The notes under the pieces: generated by a model
What the model was told of the DNA's origin: nothing
The model's database searches: none
The model's input: only the letters and a program-made list of their open reading frames with translations
NCBI GenBank assembly: GCA_037127655.1
Contig: JBAXXY010000146.1
Location: forward strand, 1-6,768
Reading direction: 5' to 3'
From: GWF2-38-69 sp037127655
Lineage (GTDB): Bacteria > Verrucomicrobiota > Lentisphaeria > Victivallales > GWF2-38-69
DNA: 6,768 nucleotides
Position numbers and translations under genes: made by a program
In this document: positions 1 through 6,512 of the stretch, piece by piece
Position numbering within the stretch: position 1 is the stretch's first letter
Layout of the letters: each line of letters starts with the position of its first letter

Positions 1-1213
1 TTATTTTTTTATCAAGAACATCATATACATCAAAAATTTTAGATAGTCCAGGAGTTCCGAAAATCACCACCATTGCGTCTATCTCATCAAATCTCTTATC
101 TACGAAATCCATAATAATTCCAAGCTGTTCTGCTGTTCCTGTGGCAAGGAAATCTATAGGATTAGCAACTGACGAGCCAGGATAGAGTTTTGTCAGAAGT
201 TCTTTACCTATTTCTTTATTCAAAAGAGGCACATTCAATCCTCCCTTTGATAGTGAATCAGTAAGCATCACTCCGGGACCACCGGCATGGGTAATTATAG
301 CAAAATTATTTCCGGTACATTCAGAATAAGTCAGAACTGAAGCCACTGTTATAAGTTCTTCTCTGCCATAGCATCTGATGATACCTGCCTTTCTAAATAA
401 AGTATCTACAGCCAGGTCTGAACTTGCCATAGCTCCAGTATGGGAGGAAGCAGCCCTGCTACCAGCTTCTGATGAGCCGGCTTTGATAGCGGCGATTCTG
501 CATCCTTTGGAAATAAGAGATGAGGCGTGCTTGAGAAGTTTTAATGGCTTCGATATATTTTCAATATAGAGAATTTTTACCTTTGAATCTTTCTCAGGAT
601 CAAAAGACTCATCAAGATATTCGAGGACTTCTTCAACGCCAGTCTGCGCGCTGTTGCCTACCGCCACGATTCTGGAAAACATTAAGCCTTTCCGAATTCC
701 CGATTCTAGTACGAAACATGCTGTTGCTCCCGAACATGTGATAAAATCACAGCCTTTCGGATGAAGTTTTGGTATCGGGAGAGTAAAAATCCCCTGATAA
801 TTTGTTGTCAAAACACCTGTGCAGTTCGGACCGATAAGTGTTCCATTTACGCTGTTTATTGTTTCGACAATTCTTTTTTCAAGTTCAGCGCCTTTATGTC
901 CTTCCTCGCTGAACCCTGCTGAGATGATTATAAATGCCTTTGTTGACTTTTTATGTGCAAGAATTTCCACAGATACGGGAATAAAATCAGCGGCAATTGC
1001 TATTATAGCCAAATCGACTATCGGGATATCTTCTACTGAAGGAAAAGACTTGACTCCCTGGATAATACTTTCTTTTGGATTGACGCAGAAAAGTTTGCCT
1101 TTGTAATTTCCGTCAATCAGATTTTTAAGGACTTTCCCGCCAGGCTTTTCGACATTGTTTGAGGCCCCGACTACTACTATGCTTTTCGGATCCCATAATT
1201 CGTTGCAAATCAT
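1..1213 (-). CDS. Acyl-CoA synthetase (ADP/NDP-forming), alpha/CoA-binding region; partial, C-terminus outside window
   Basis: The minus strand is open from an ATG at 1213 to the window edge (404 codons, no stop). Enzymes of this family convert acyl-CoA, ADP and phosphate to acid, CoA and ATP through a phospho-histidine, and in fermenters this gives substrate-level ATP. The N-terminus is a Rossmann CoA-binding domain: SIVVVGAS at residues 11-18, then GPNCTGV at 128-134. A succinyl-CoA-ligase-like domain follows, with CSGA and VAVGNSAQTG. The family signature AGSSEAG then ASSHTGA carries the expected phospho-acceptor His at residue 258, matching His257 of the Pyrococcus alpha subunit, and is followed by a THAGGPG loop. 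The start is supported by a GGGAG site 8 nt upstream and by its distance to the Rossmann strand. Whether it is a separate alpha subunit (about 460 aa) or an alpha-beta fusion with an ATP-grasp half (about 700 aa) cannot be seen. The acyl specificity (acetyl, branched, aryl) is unknown. Confidence in the family is high. Confidence 0.92.
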   Translation of the reverse strand, partial: MICNELWDPKSIVVVGASNNVEKPGGKVLKNLIDGNYKGKLFCVNPKESIIQGVKSFPSVEDIPIVDLAIIAIAADFIPVSVEILAHKKSTKAFIIISAGFSEEGHKGAELEKRIVETINSVNGTLIGPNCTGVLTTNYQGIFTLPIPKLHPKGCDFITCSGATACFVLESGIRKGLMFSRIVAVGNSAQTGVEEVLEYLDESFDPEKDSKVKILYIENISKPLKLLKHASSLISKGCRIAAIKAGSSEAGSRAASSHTGAMASSDLAVDTLFRKAGIIRCYGREELITVASVLTYSECTGNNFAIITHAGGPGVMLTDSLSKGGLNVPLLNKEIGKELLTKLYPGSSVANPIDFLATGTAEQLGIIMDFVDKRFDEIDAMVVIFGTPGLSKIFDVYDVLDKKI

Positions 1214-1221
1214 ATCTAATA

Positions 1222-1226
1222 CTCCC
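1222..1226 (-). promoter_or_regulatory. Ribosome binding site of the acyl-CoA synthetase
   Basis: GGGAG on the minus strand, 8 nt before the ATG at 1213. This spacing is good and supports that start. Confidence 0.75.
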
Positions 1227-1232
1227 GTTCTT

Positions 1233-1261
1233 TAGATACATTAACTATCGTTACTTTACAA
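1233..1261 (-). promoter_or_regulatory. Possible promoter for the acyl-CoA synthetase
   Basis: On the minus strand TTGTAA (1261-1256) and TATCTA (1238-1233) are 17 bp apart and lie just before the ribosome binding site. The -35 matches consensus at 4 of 6 bases, but the -10 matches only 3 of 6, so this is a guess from spacing and position. TTGTGA with GATAGT slightly upstream is an alternative. The -35 falls inside one copy of the ACTTTACAA repeat. Confidence 0.3.
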
Positions 1262-1286
1262 TTGCTCACAAGACAAGACTTTACAA
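1253..1286. repeat. Direct repeat ACTTTACAA, two copies plus a weak third
   Basis: The 9-mer ACTTTACAA occurs at 1253-1261 and again, identically, at 1278-1286. A weaker copy, ATTTTACAT (7 of 9), lies at 1299-1307. Start-to-start spacing is 25 and 21 bp, about two helical turns. The copies sit in the divergent spacer, so they could be tandem sites for a regulator. In A/T-rich DNA chance is a real alternative. Confidence 0.4.
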
Positions 1287-1360
1287 AACTCCAAGCCCAT
1301 TTTACATCAACAAAACTACCTATATCAATTCTCATCGACTGGCGCTGTTGATAATTTTTG

Positions 1361-1389
1361 TTTTAAGATTAGAATCATCATTATATAAT
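1361..1389 (+). promoter_or_regulatory. Probable promoter of the ipdC-prenyl synthase-xerD operon
   Basis: A perfect TATAAT lies at 1384-1389, 61 bp before the ATG at 1451. The hexamer 17 bp upstream, TTTTAA (1361-1366), is a poor -35. The TATAAT is embedded in a perfect palindrome, so control by a bound regulator or activator is plausible. No other hexamer in the spacer is as good on the plus strand. Confidence 0.45.
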
Positions 1390-1391
1390 GA
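1378..1391. repeat. 14-bp perfect palindrome over the -10 box
   Basis: TCATTATATAATGA reads the same on both strands and contains the TATAAT of the putative operon promoter. A dimeric repressor bound here would block RNA polymerase directly. An A/T palindrome around a TATAAT can also arise easily, because TATA is itself self-complementary. Confidence 0.55.
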
Positions 1392-1413
1392 AACTACTTC
1401 TTTATAAGTACCA

Positions 1414-1448
1414 AATTCCAATTAAGCATAATCTTTGAAATTGAAATT
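1414..1448 (+). promoter_or_regulatory. Leader hairpin over the ipdC translation start, no Shine-Dalgarno site
   Basis: AATTCCAATT (1414-1423) pairs with AATTGAAATT (1439-1448) at 9 of 10 positions across a 15-nt loop, ending 2 nt before the ATG at 1451. No GGAG-like motif precedes this start, unlike the neighbouring genes. The stem is A/T-rich and so weak. It could be a protein site or only chance base composition. Confidence 0.35.
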
Positions 1449-1450
1449 CT

Positions 1451-3058
1451 ATGGCAACCCTTATAGAACAACTGCTTCTAACTCTTAAAGATCATGGAGC
1501 CGGGGAAATTTACGGAATCCCCGGAGATTATGTTATTAGTATTTTTCGGACGATTCAGGATTCAAAAATTCTACCTTTATATACCCTTTCACACGAACCT
1601 GCCATAGGTTTCGCAGCTGATGGTTCAGCCAGGTTTAATAAAAGAATTTCGGTTGCCTGCGTTACTTACGGAGCCGGAGCGCTTAATATCGTAAATCCAA
1701 TAGCAGGCGCCTATGCCGAAAGAGTTCCAATCGTCGTGCTTTCTGGTTCACCTGCTTACAAATCAGTCAGCAAAAAACTCCGTATGCATCATGAGCTCAA
1801 GTCCCCCGAAGCTCAGTTTGAAGTTTTCAAGAATATTACATGCGATCAAGTTCGTATAGACAATATAGAAAGAGCACCGGATGAGATCTCAAAAGTATTG
1901 GAGAGCTGTTTGAAACATTCACGGCCTGTTTACATCGAAATCTCTGGCGATCTCTACAATGCGCTGTCCGAAAAAACCCCATTAAGCTTTGCAGAAGATA
2001 ATTTATATTCAAATCCTCAAACGCCTTCACTTGTAGATAAAACTATTCGAATACTCCAAGAAGCCAAAAACCCGCTCATCCTATTGGGCTATGAACTCGA
2101 AAGATTTGGATTGGAAGCTAAAGCCTTAAAAATAGCAAAATCTATAGGCTCTAATTACCTAACTTGTCTTATGAGCAGAAACATCAGTCAAGTACCATGC
2201 TACAAAGGCAGACTCGGCGATAACAACATATCAACCATAGTAACAGAATCTGATGCTATCCTGATGCTTGGCGCGATCCCGATTGATGCTAACTTTTCGC
2301 CGACATTGGAGGAGTTCAAAGGTAAAAGCACCATCTTTGTTTCTGACAATCAACTTGAGATCAATTCACTCACTTACAAAGGCATTCACATTAAAGACTT
2401 CGTTGATGATTTAAGCAAAAAAACATTCTCTTTGACCAGAGTAAAGCACCTCGAATTAGAAGAAGTTTACCCTTCGAACCTAGCTGAAACAGAAGAGCCA
2501 ATATCCTCATACGACATAATTAGGGGGATAAATGATGCCTTTGCAAAATACGGCAAACTTCCTTTAGCAGTTGACATCGGAGATTCGCTTATATCGTCAA
2601 TGCGCATAGATGCTGATAAAATTCTTGCTCCATGGTTCTATGGAAGCATGGGGTATGCCGTTCCTGCAGGGTTAGGAATCCAGACTTCAAGCGCGCAAAG
2701 GCCTTTAATCCTTCTCGGCGACGGAGACTTCCAAATGACAGGATGGGAGCTGTGCAACTGCAGAAAATATGGTTTGGATCCTATCGTGGTAGTTTTCAAC
2801 AACTCTTCATGGGGCATCCTGAACGCAATAAAAACAGAAGCAAGCTTTAACTCGATAAGCGAGCTTAATTATGCTAAAATAGCCGAAGACTTGGGCGGAA
2901 CACCTTATAGAGTTCAAACGAAAAAAGAACTCAAAGCAGCGCTGAATAAAGCTTTTCAAACCCGCGGAACTTTTCAACTTATAGAGGCTATTTTGGACTG
3001 CGATACTAACAATGTAGGAATTTTATCAGAATTATCTAAAATAATAAAAGGGAGATAG
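1451..3058 (+). CDS. ipdC: Thiamine-diphosphate 2-oxo-acid decarboxylase, phenylpyruvate/indolepyruvate type
   Basis: Predicted to decarboxylate aryl pyruvates (phenylpyruvate, indolepyruvate) to aldehydes in the cytoplasm, using ThDP and Mg2+. At 535 aa it has the usual length of the family. The N-terminal PYR domain has GIPGD with Asp26, SHEPAIGFAADG with the cofactor-activating Glu49, and the His-His pair at 113-114. A central domain spans about 190-330. The C-terminal PP domain has GDGD at 423-426 and NN at 450-451, so Asp424 and Asn451 are the expected metal ligands, 27 residues apart as in pyruvate decarboxylases. After NN comes SSWGIL: Leu457 stands where classical pyruvate and indolepyruvate decarboxylases have a catalytic Glu. 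From memory, the Azospirillum brasilense phenylpyruvate decarboxylase shows the same pattern (NN-x-SW-x-x-L, then SAFN and RG.FQLIEA near the end), and it is the closest relative I recognise. The start follows a spacer without a Shine-Dalgarno site, but residue 1 fits the family N-terminus. It is first of three close-packed genes. The exact substrate is not settled. Confidence 0.9.
   Translation: MATLIEQLLLTLKDHGAGEIYGIPGDYVISIFRTIQDSKILPLYTLSHEPAIGFAADGSARFNKRISVACVTYGAGALNIVNPIAGAYAERVPIVVLSGSPAYKSVSKKLRMHHELKSPEAQFEVFKNITCDQVRIDNIERAPDEISKVLESCLKHSRPVYIEISGDLYNALSEKTPLSFAEDNLYSNPQTPSLVDKTIRILQEAKNPLILLGYELERFGLEAKALKIAKSIGSNYLTCLMSRNISQVPCYKGRLGDNNISTIVTESDAILMLGAIPIDANFSPTLEEFKGKSTIFVSDNQLEINSLTYKGIHIKDFVDDLSKKTFSLTRVKHLELEEVYPSNLAETEEPISSYDIIRGINDAFAKYGKLPLAVDIGDSLISSMRIDADKILAPWFYGSMGYAVPAGLGIQTSSAQRPLILLGDGDFQMTGWELCNCRKYGLDPIVVVFNNSSWGILNAIKTEASFNSISELNYAKIAEDLGGTPYRVQTKKELKAALNKAFQTRGTFQLIEAILDCDTNNVGILSELSKIIKGR
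3049..3054 (+). promoter_or_regulatory. Ribosome binding site of the polyprenyl synthase
   Basis: GGGAGA at the very end of ipdC, just before its stop codon, 8 nt before the ATG at 3063. The site lies inside the upstream gene, which fits co-transcription and coupled translation. Confidence 0.75.
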
Positions 3059-3062
3059 CATT

Positions 3063-4136
3063 ATGGAGATTTTTGACGAAATAAAAATTATTTCAGAGAA
3101 AATAACTGAAACACTTAAATTCGATGATTTTCCATCAACCATCGAACCGGAAGAACTCAGGGAAGCTGTTATGAGCTACCCACTTCTCGGAGGCAAAAGG
3201 CTTAGGCCCGTCCTGACTCTATGGTCATGCGGACTTCTTGGCGGCGACATAGAAAAAGCGCTATACGCCGCTTGCGCCGCAGAAGTTTATCACAATTGGA
3301 CGCTCGTTCATGATGATATCATAGATGTGGATGAAGTTAGAAGAGGAATACCTACAGCTCATAAGGCGCTTGAGGCGCAAGGCAAAATCAAACATAACCT
3401 AACTTCAGGTAAAGCCAGAAAGTTTGGGATAGATATGGCCATACTTGCAGGCGACCTTCAACAATCATGGGCAGTAAATTTAGTTCTCAAATCTGCATCT
3501 CTTGGAGTTGCGCCAAATGTAGTCAATTCTATTTGCAGAGATATGGTAGAAACTCTTTCAAGAGAACTCATATCAGGCGAAGCAATTGATGTGGCATTAT
3601 CTTACAGAGACATTAGGAATATTGACTATGATGAAGTTGAAAGAATGCTCCACATGAAAACTTCTTCTCTTTTGAATTTCTCAGCAATAGCCGGCGCTAA
3701 AATCGCCCTCAATACCGATGATAATAATACTGAAGAGATTAAGAATCTTAGAGATTTCACATCCTCGCTTGGTTTGGCCTTCCAGCTTAGAGACGACTAT
3801 CTTGGGATGTTCGGCTCTGCTGAAAAACTTGGCAAACCCATTGCTTCAGACATAATTGCCGCCAAACCGACTCTTCTAATCCTCGAAACAATTGGCAGAA
3901 CAAATCTTGACGACAAAAAAACCGTCTTAGGTTTAATGGGAAAAGAAACCATAACTCCCGAAGAAATAGAGATTCTCAGAAAAATCATGACCGACTCTGG
4001 AGCTAAAAATCAGATAATCAAAGGAATTGATTACAATAAAAAACAAGCCGAAGTAGCTTTGGGCGCATTACCGGACAATAAGTACAGGAAACTCCTTCAT
4101 GACCTAAACTTCTTGCTATCAACCAGAGAAAAATAA
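3063..4136 (+). CDS. Short-chain trans-polyprenyl diphosphate synthase (FPP/GGPP synthase type)
   Basis: Condenses isopentenyl diphosphate with an allylic diphosphate to make a C15-C20 (possibly longer) prenyl diphosphate, a precursor of quinones, carotenoids, undecaprenyl carriers or lipids. At 357 aa it is an all-alpha isoprenoid synthase. GGKRLRP at 43-49 binds the isopentenyl substrate. The first aspartate-rich motif is DDIID at 84-88, followed by RRG at 93-95. Other landmarks are GEAID at 172-176, Lys199-Thr200, FQLRDD with Asp244-Asp245, and GKP at 257-259. The second motif is DDYLG, with Gly where farnesyl synthases have a third Asp, as is common in archaeal- and actinobacterial-type GGPP synthases. 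Trp79, five residues before DDIID, is an aromatic at the chain-length position and argues against long chains. It starts 4 bp after ipdC and ends 6 bp before xerD. The product length is inferred only, so I give no symbol. Confidence 0.92.
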   Translation: MEIFDEIKIISEKITETLKFDDFPSTIEPEELREAVMSYPLLGGKRLRPVLTLWSCGLLGGDIEKALYAACAAEVYHNWTLVHDDIIDVDEVRRGIPTAHKALEAQGKIKHNLTSGKARKFGIDMAILAGDLQQSWAVNLVLKSASLGVAPNVVNSICRDMVETLSRELISGEAIDVALSYRDIRNIDYDEVERMLHMKTSSLLNFSAIAGAKIALNTDDNNTEEIKNLRDFTSSLGLAFQLRDDYLGMFGSAEKLGKPIASDIIAAKPTLLILETIGRTNLDDKKTVLGLMGKETITPEEIEILRKIMTDSGAKNQIIKGIDYNKKQAEVALGALPDNKYRKLLHDLNFLLSTREK

Positions 4137-4142
4137 TTTGAC

Positions 4143-5048
4143 ATGGAGTATGCCTCATCTATAATCAAGGCCTTCGGCAACTATCTTTCCCTGGAAAAAG
4201 GTTTAAGTAAGAATACTGTCTCATCCTATATTTCTGACATTAACTTCTTCGTGACACATCTCAAGAAGAAAGGTCTGGATGATTTCTGCAAACTGACAAG
4301 AGACGATATTCTTGACTATCTTGAATCTTGTTCAGACAGTAAGATGGAGTCAACATCCATAGCAAGAAAACTTGTCTCGATAAAGGTTTTCTTCCGCTTT
4401 CTTCTCTCCGAAAAGCTAATTAAAGCGGATGTAACAGATGTCATGAACTCGCCCAAACTCTGGCGTGTCATTCCGGACTTTCTCTCAATTAAGGAAATAG
4501 ATAACCTTTTAGATGTTTATGCTCCAAACTCAAAAGACCCTCTGACAATCAGAAACAGAGCTATTATTGAGCTCATCTACTCATGCGGGTTGCGAGTATC
4601 CGAACTTGTGAACATCCAGATCCACGATTTAAAGTTTGACGATGCCGTCATCAGAGTAACAGGCAAAGGGAATAAAGAAAGGATTGTTCCAGTTGGCGCC
4701 AAGGCTGAAAAAATACTAACTAAGTATATAGAACAATCAAGGCCCGAATTGCTTAAAGAAAATACAAGCCAGCCGAAAGTATTTGTTTCGCACAATGGCA
4801 GAATACTCACTCGAGCGATGATTTGGAATATTGTTAAATCTGCCGCTAAACTCGCAGGAATCAAAAAAAATATCTATCCACACACGCTCAGGCATTCATT
4901 CGCAAGTCATCTCCTGCAGAATGGAGCAGATTTGAGGGTAATACAGGAAATGTTAGGTCATGCCGACATCAGTACCACTCAGATCTACACTCATGTGGAT
5001 CAGAGCCGATTGAGGAACATAATCAAATCCTTTCACCCCAGAGCTTGA
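4143..5048 (+). CDS. xerD: Tyrosine recombinase XerD
   Basis: Site-specific recombinase that resolves chromosome dimers at dif, normally with XerC and FtsK. At 301 aa it is standard length. An N-terminal SAM-like core-binding domain (about 3-90) precedes the catalytic domain (about 108-295). The full catalytic set is present: Arg151 (CGLRVSEL), Lys175 (TGKGNKER), His247 and Arg250 (HTLRHSFASH), His273 (LGHADISTTQIYTH) and nucleophile Tyr282. Each is three residues later than in E. coli XerD (148, 172, 244, 247, 270, 279). The protein ends in HPRA, as E. coli XerD does, which favours XerD over XerC or an integron or phage integrase. It begins 6 bp after the prenyl synthase stop with no strong Shine-Dalgarno site, so translational coupling is likely. 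No XerC is in view. No attachment sites or phage genes surround it, so a housekeeping role is more likely than a mobile one. Confidence 0.94.
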   Translation: MEYASSIIKAFGNYLSLEKGLSKNTVSSYISDINFFVTHLKKKGLDDFCKLTRDDILDYLESCSDSKMESTSIARKLVSIKVFFRFLLSEKLIKADVTDVMNSPKLWRVIPDFLSIKEIDNLLDVYAPNSKDPLTIRNRAIIELIYSCGLRVSELVNIQIHDLKFDDAVIRVTGKGNKERIVPVGAKAEKILTKYIEQSRPELLKENTSQPKVFVSHNGRILTRAMIWNIVKSAAKLAGIKKNIYPHTLRHSFASHLLQNGADLRVIQEMLGHADISTTQIYTHVDQSRLRNIIKSFHPRA

Positions 5049-5050
5049 TA

Positions 5051-5074
5051 GGGACTCGTGGCTCGGGATTCGTG
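5051..5074. repeat. Imperfect direct repeat GGGAYTCGTG
   Basis: GGGACTCGTG (5051-5060) and GGGATTCGTG (5065-5074) differ at one base and begin 14 bp apart, directly after the xerD stop codon. They are more GC-rich than the other spacers. They may be part of a dispersed intergenic repeat, but one window cannot show that. Confidence 0.45.
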
Positions 5075-5084
5075 AAGCTTGGCT

Positions 5085-5127
5085 AGTGAAAAACTAAAGG
5101 GTCGATCGACCCAGTGAATAGTGAAAA
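5085..5127. repeat. AGTGAA(A/T) short repeats flanking a palindrome
   Basis: AGTGAAAA occurs at 5085-5092 and 5120-5127, with AGTGAATA at 5113-5120, so the last two copies are tandem with a 7-bp period. The 14-bp perfect palindrome GGGTCGATCGACCC (5099-5112) lies between the copies. Together they fill the convergent spacer between xerD and the permease gene. Confidence 0.5.
5089..5112 (-). terminator. Rho-independent-like terminator of the permease gene
   Basis: Read on the minus strand, GGGTC and GACCC form a 5-bp GC-rich stem over a GATC loop (5112-5099). The T-rich tract TTTAGTTTTT (5098-5089) follows at once. It lies 24 nt past the permease stop codon, in the right place and orientation. 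The stem is short, so its strength is uncertain. Confidence 0.65.
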
Positions 5128-5145
5128 GTTGAAATTCACTTTTTT
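5120..5145 (+). terminator. Weak terminator-like hairpin for the ipdC-xerD operon
   Basis: On the plus strand AGTGAA (5120-5125) pairs with TTCACT (5135-5140) across a 9-nt loop and runs into six Ts (5140-5145). It lies about 70 bp after the xerD stop and overlaps the last codons of the convergent permease gene. The stem is only 6 bp and mostly A/T, so termination may be leaky. Confidence 0.4.
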
Positions 5146-6509
5146 AATATTGTATAGATTTTGTGCCCGCCATATAGGATGATAAAGACTATTATTGCAG
5201 AGTACACGGCTATGAAGTCGAGAAATTTATAGTTTTCGCCAAAAGTTATAAACTGAGCGATAATGACGAAAGCTATTATTATCATCGAAAAGATCTGGGC
5301 AAATGGATAGAACTTCGCTTTGTACTTGAGAATCTTTTCCCCGCCAAGTTTATCCAGATGATTCTTTCTGAATTTATAATGGCTTAGAGCTATTCCAAAC
5401 CATGCAAGAAATCCTGCAAGAGACGAAATCTGAACGATGTAACTGAAAAATGCTCCATTGCCTATAAATGAAGAAATGAAAACTGAGGCACCTACAACGC
5501 TAGTAGCAAGCAATGCAGGAATAGGCACCTTCTTGGTTGTGACAAGTTTAAATAGGTCAAGCGTCTGTCCGGTGTGTCCAAGATACCACAAAATTCTTGT
5601 CGAAGAATACATACTTGCATTTGCCGCAGAAATCAGGGCAGTGAGGATTATGAAGTTAATTATATCTCCTGCGTGATGTGATAGATATGTCTGAAAAATG
5701 AGAGTATATGGACTCATGCTTACATTATCCTGCGAAGCCAGGCGAGGATCAGAATAGTTTATGAGCAAAGTTATTATCGCTATAGAGAGGATGTAAAAAA
5801 GAGTTAGACGCCAGAAAACCATCTTGATGGCTTTTGGTATAGTCACTTCCGGATCCTTTGTTTCTCCAGAAGCAACACCGACAAGTTCAGTTCCCTGAAA
5901 AGAGAAACCGGCAAATAGAAAAACGGTTATAAACCCGAGCCATCCTTTATGAAACGGCGCATCACCTACAGTCCAGCGGTTAACGCCGAATGTAGGTTCA
6001 TGGCAAATGGCAAAAATACCAAGCGCTATAAAAACTATAATTACAGACACTTTTACAAATGACATCCAGTACTCGACTTCGCCGTAAACACGAACAGAGA
6101 AAATATTTGACAGAAAAATCAGAATAAAGAAAACTACGGAAAACCAGACGCCATTTATATCCGGAAACCAATAGCCCATCACAAGCGAAGCCGCTGATAT
6201 TTCCGCCGCAATAGTGATCGCCCAGTTAAGCCAGTAATTGTACCCCATGGCAAAACCAAATGATTTACCGACATACAAAGTGGTGTATTCGCAGAAAGAG
6301 CCTGAACTAGGTTTGTAGGTGCTTAATTCTCCTAGACTTGTCATAAGAAAGTAAACGATAATCGACATCAGCGCATACGCAAAAAGAGCTCCGCCAGGTC
6401 CGCCGACTGAAATTGAATAACCGCTGGCTAAAAATATACCGGTTCCTATTGAACCCCCGATAGCGATCATGCTCACATGCCGCGATTCAAGTTTCTGTGA
6501 TAATGCCAT
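5136..6509 (-). CDS. lysP: Amino-acid permease, APC superfamily, LysP-like
   Basis: Secondary transporter of the inner membrane, probably a proton-coupled importer of an amino acid. At 457 aa it is somewhat shorter than E. coli LysP (489 aa), with less sequence at both ends. It shows the hydrophobic pattern of about 12 membrane helices. Helix 1 has the GGSIGTG substrate-binding break at 18-24. Other family landmarks are GPGGAL (37-42), YFLMTSLGEL (53-62), SGSF (69-72), GYNYWLNWA (89-97), VRVYGEVEYW (139-148), GFSFQGTEL with Glu208 in helix 6 (201-209), and SPYTLIFQ (266-273). These resemble LysP more than AroP or PheP as I remember them, so lysine is the first guess, but specificity in this family cannot be read safely from motifs. 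It is a single-gene unit convergent with xerD and divergent from the gene at 6721. Its location near an aryl-pyruvate decarboxylase makes an aromatic substrate a reasonable second option. I see no lysine riboswitch upstream. Confidence 0.9.
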   Translation of the reverse strand: MALSQKLESRHVSMIAIGGSIGTGIFLASGYSISVGGPGGALFAYALMSIIVYFLMTSLGELSTYKPSSGSFCEYTTLYVGKSFGFAMGYNYWLNWAITIAAEISAASLVMGYWFPDINGVWFSVVFFILIFLSNIFSVRVYGEVEYWMSFVKVSVIIVFIALGIFAICHEPTFGVNRWTVGDAPFHKGWLGFITVFLFAGFSFQGTELVGVASGETKDPEVTIPKAIKMVFWRLTLFYILSIAIITLLINYSDPRLASQDNVSMSPYTLIFQTYLSHHAGDIINFIILTALISAANASMYSSTRILWYLGHTGQTLDLFKLVTTKKVPIPALLATSVVGASVFISSFIGNGAFFSYIVQISSLAGFLAWFGIALSHYKFRKNHLDKLGGEKILKYKAKFYPFAQIFSMIIIAFVIIAQFITFGENYKFLDFIAVYSAIIVFIILYGGHKIYTILKK

Positions 6510-6512
6510 AAA

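Noticed and set aside
378..1106. Several plus-strand open frames antisense to the acyl-CoA synthetase
   Set aside because: They are shadows: the opposite strand reads through the whole stretch with clear family motifs, including the SSHTGA active site.
1371..1398. Possible dif-like site near the TCATTATATAATGA palindrome
   Set aside because: A dif site needs two 11-bp arms around a 6-bp centre with recognisable XerC and XerD arms (the latter like TTATGTTAAAT). The flanks here do not match, and the symmetry is explained by the TATAAT.
1159..1407. Plus-strand open frame of 82 codons across the start of the acyl-CoA synthetase and the spacer
   Set aside because: It overlaps the strong minus-strand gene, has no ribosome site, and its product is a low-complexity A/T-driven sequence without a recognisable domain.
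4577..4864. 95-codon minus-strand open frame inside xerD
   Set aside because: It is antisense to the conserved catalytic domain of XerD and has no ribosome site or family resemblance.
4143..5048. XerD-like gene as the integrase of a mobile element
   Set aside because: It has the length, residue spacing and HPRA end of housekeeping XerD, sits inside an operon, and no attachment repeats, tRNA or phage genes are seen.
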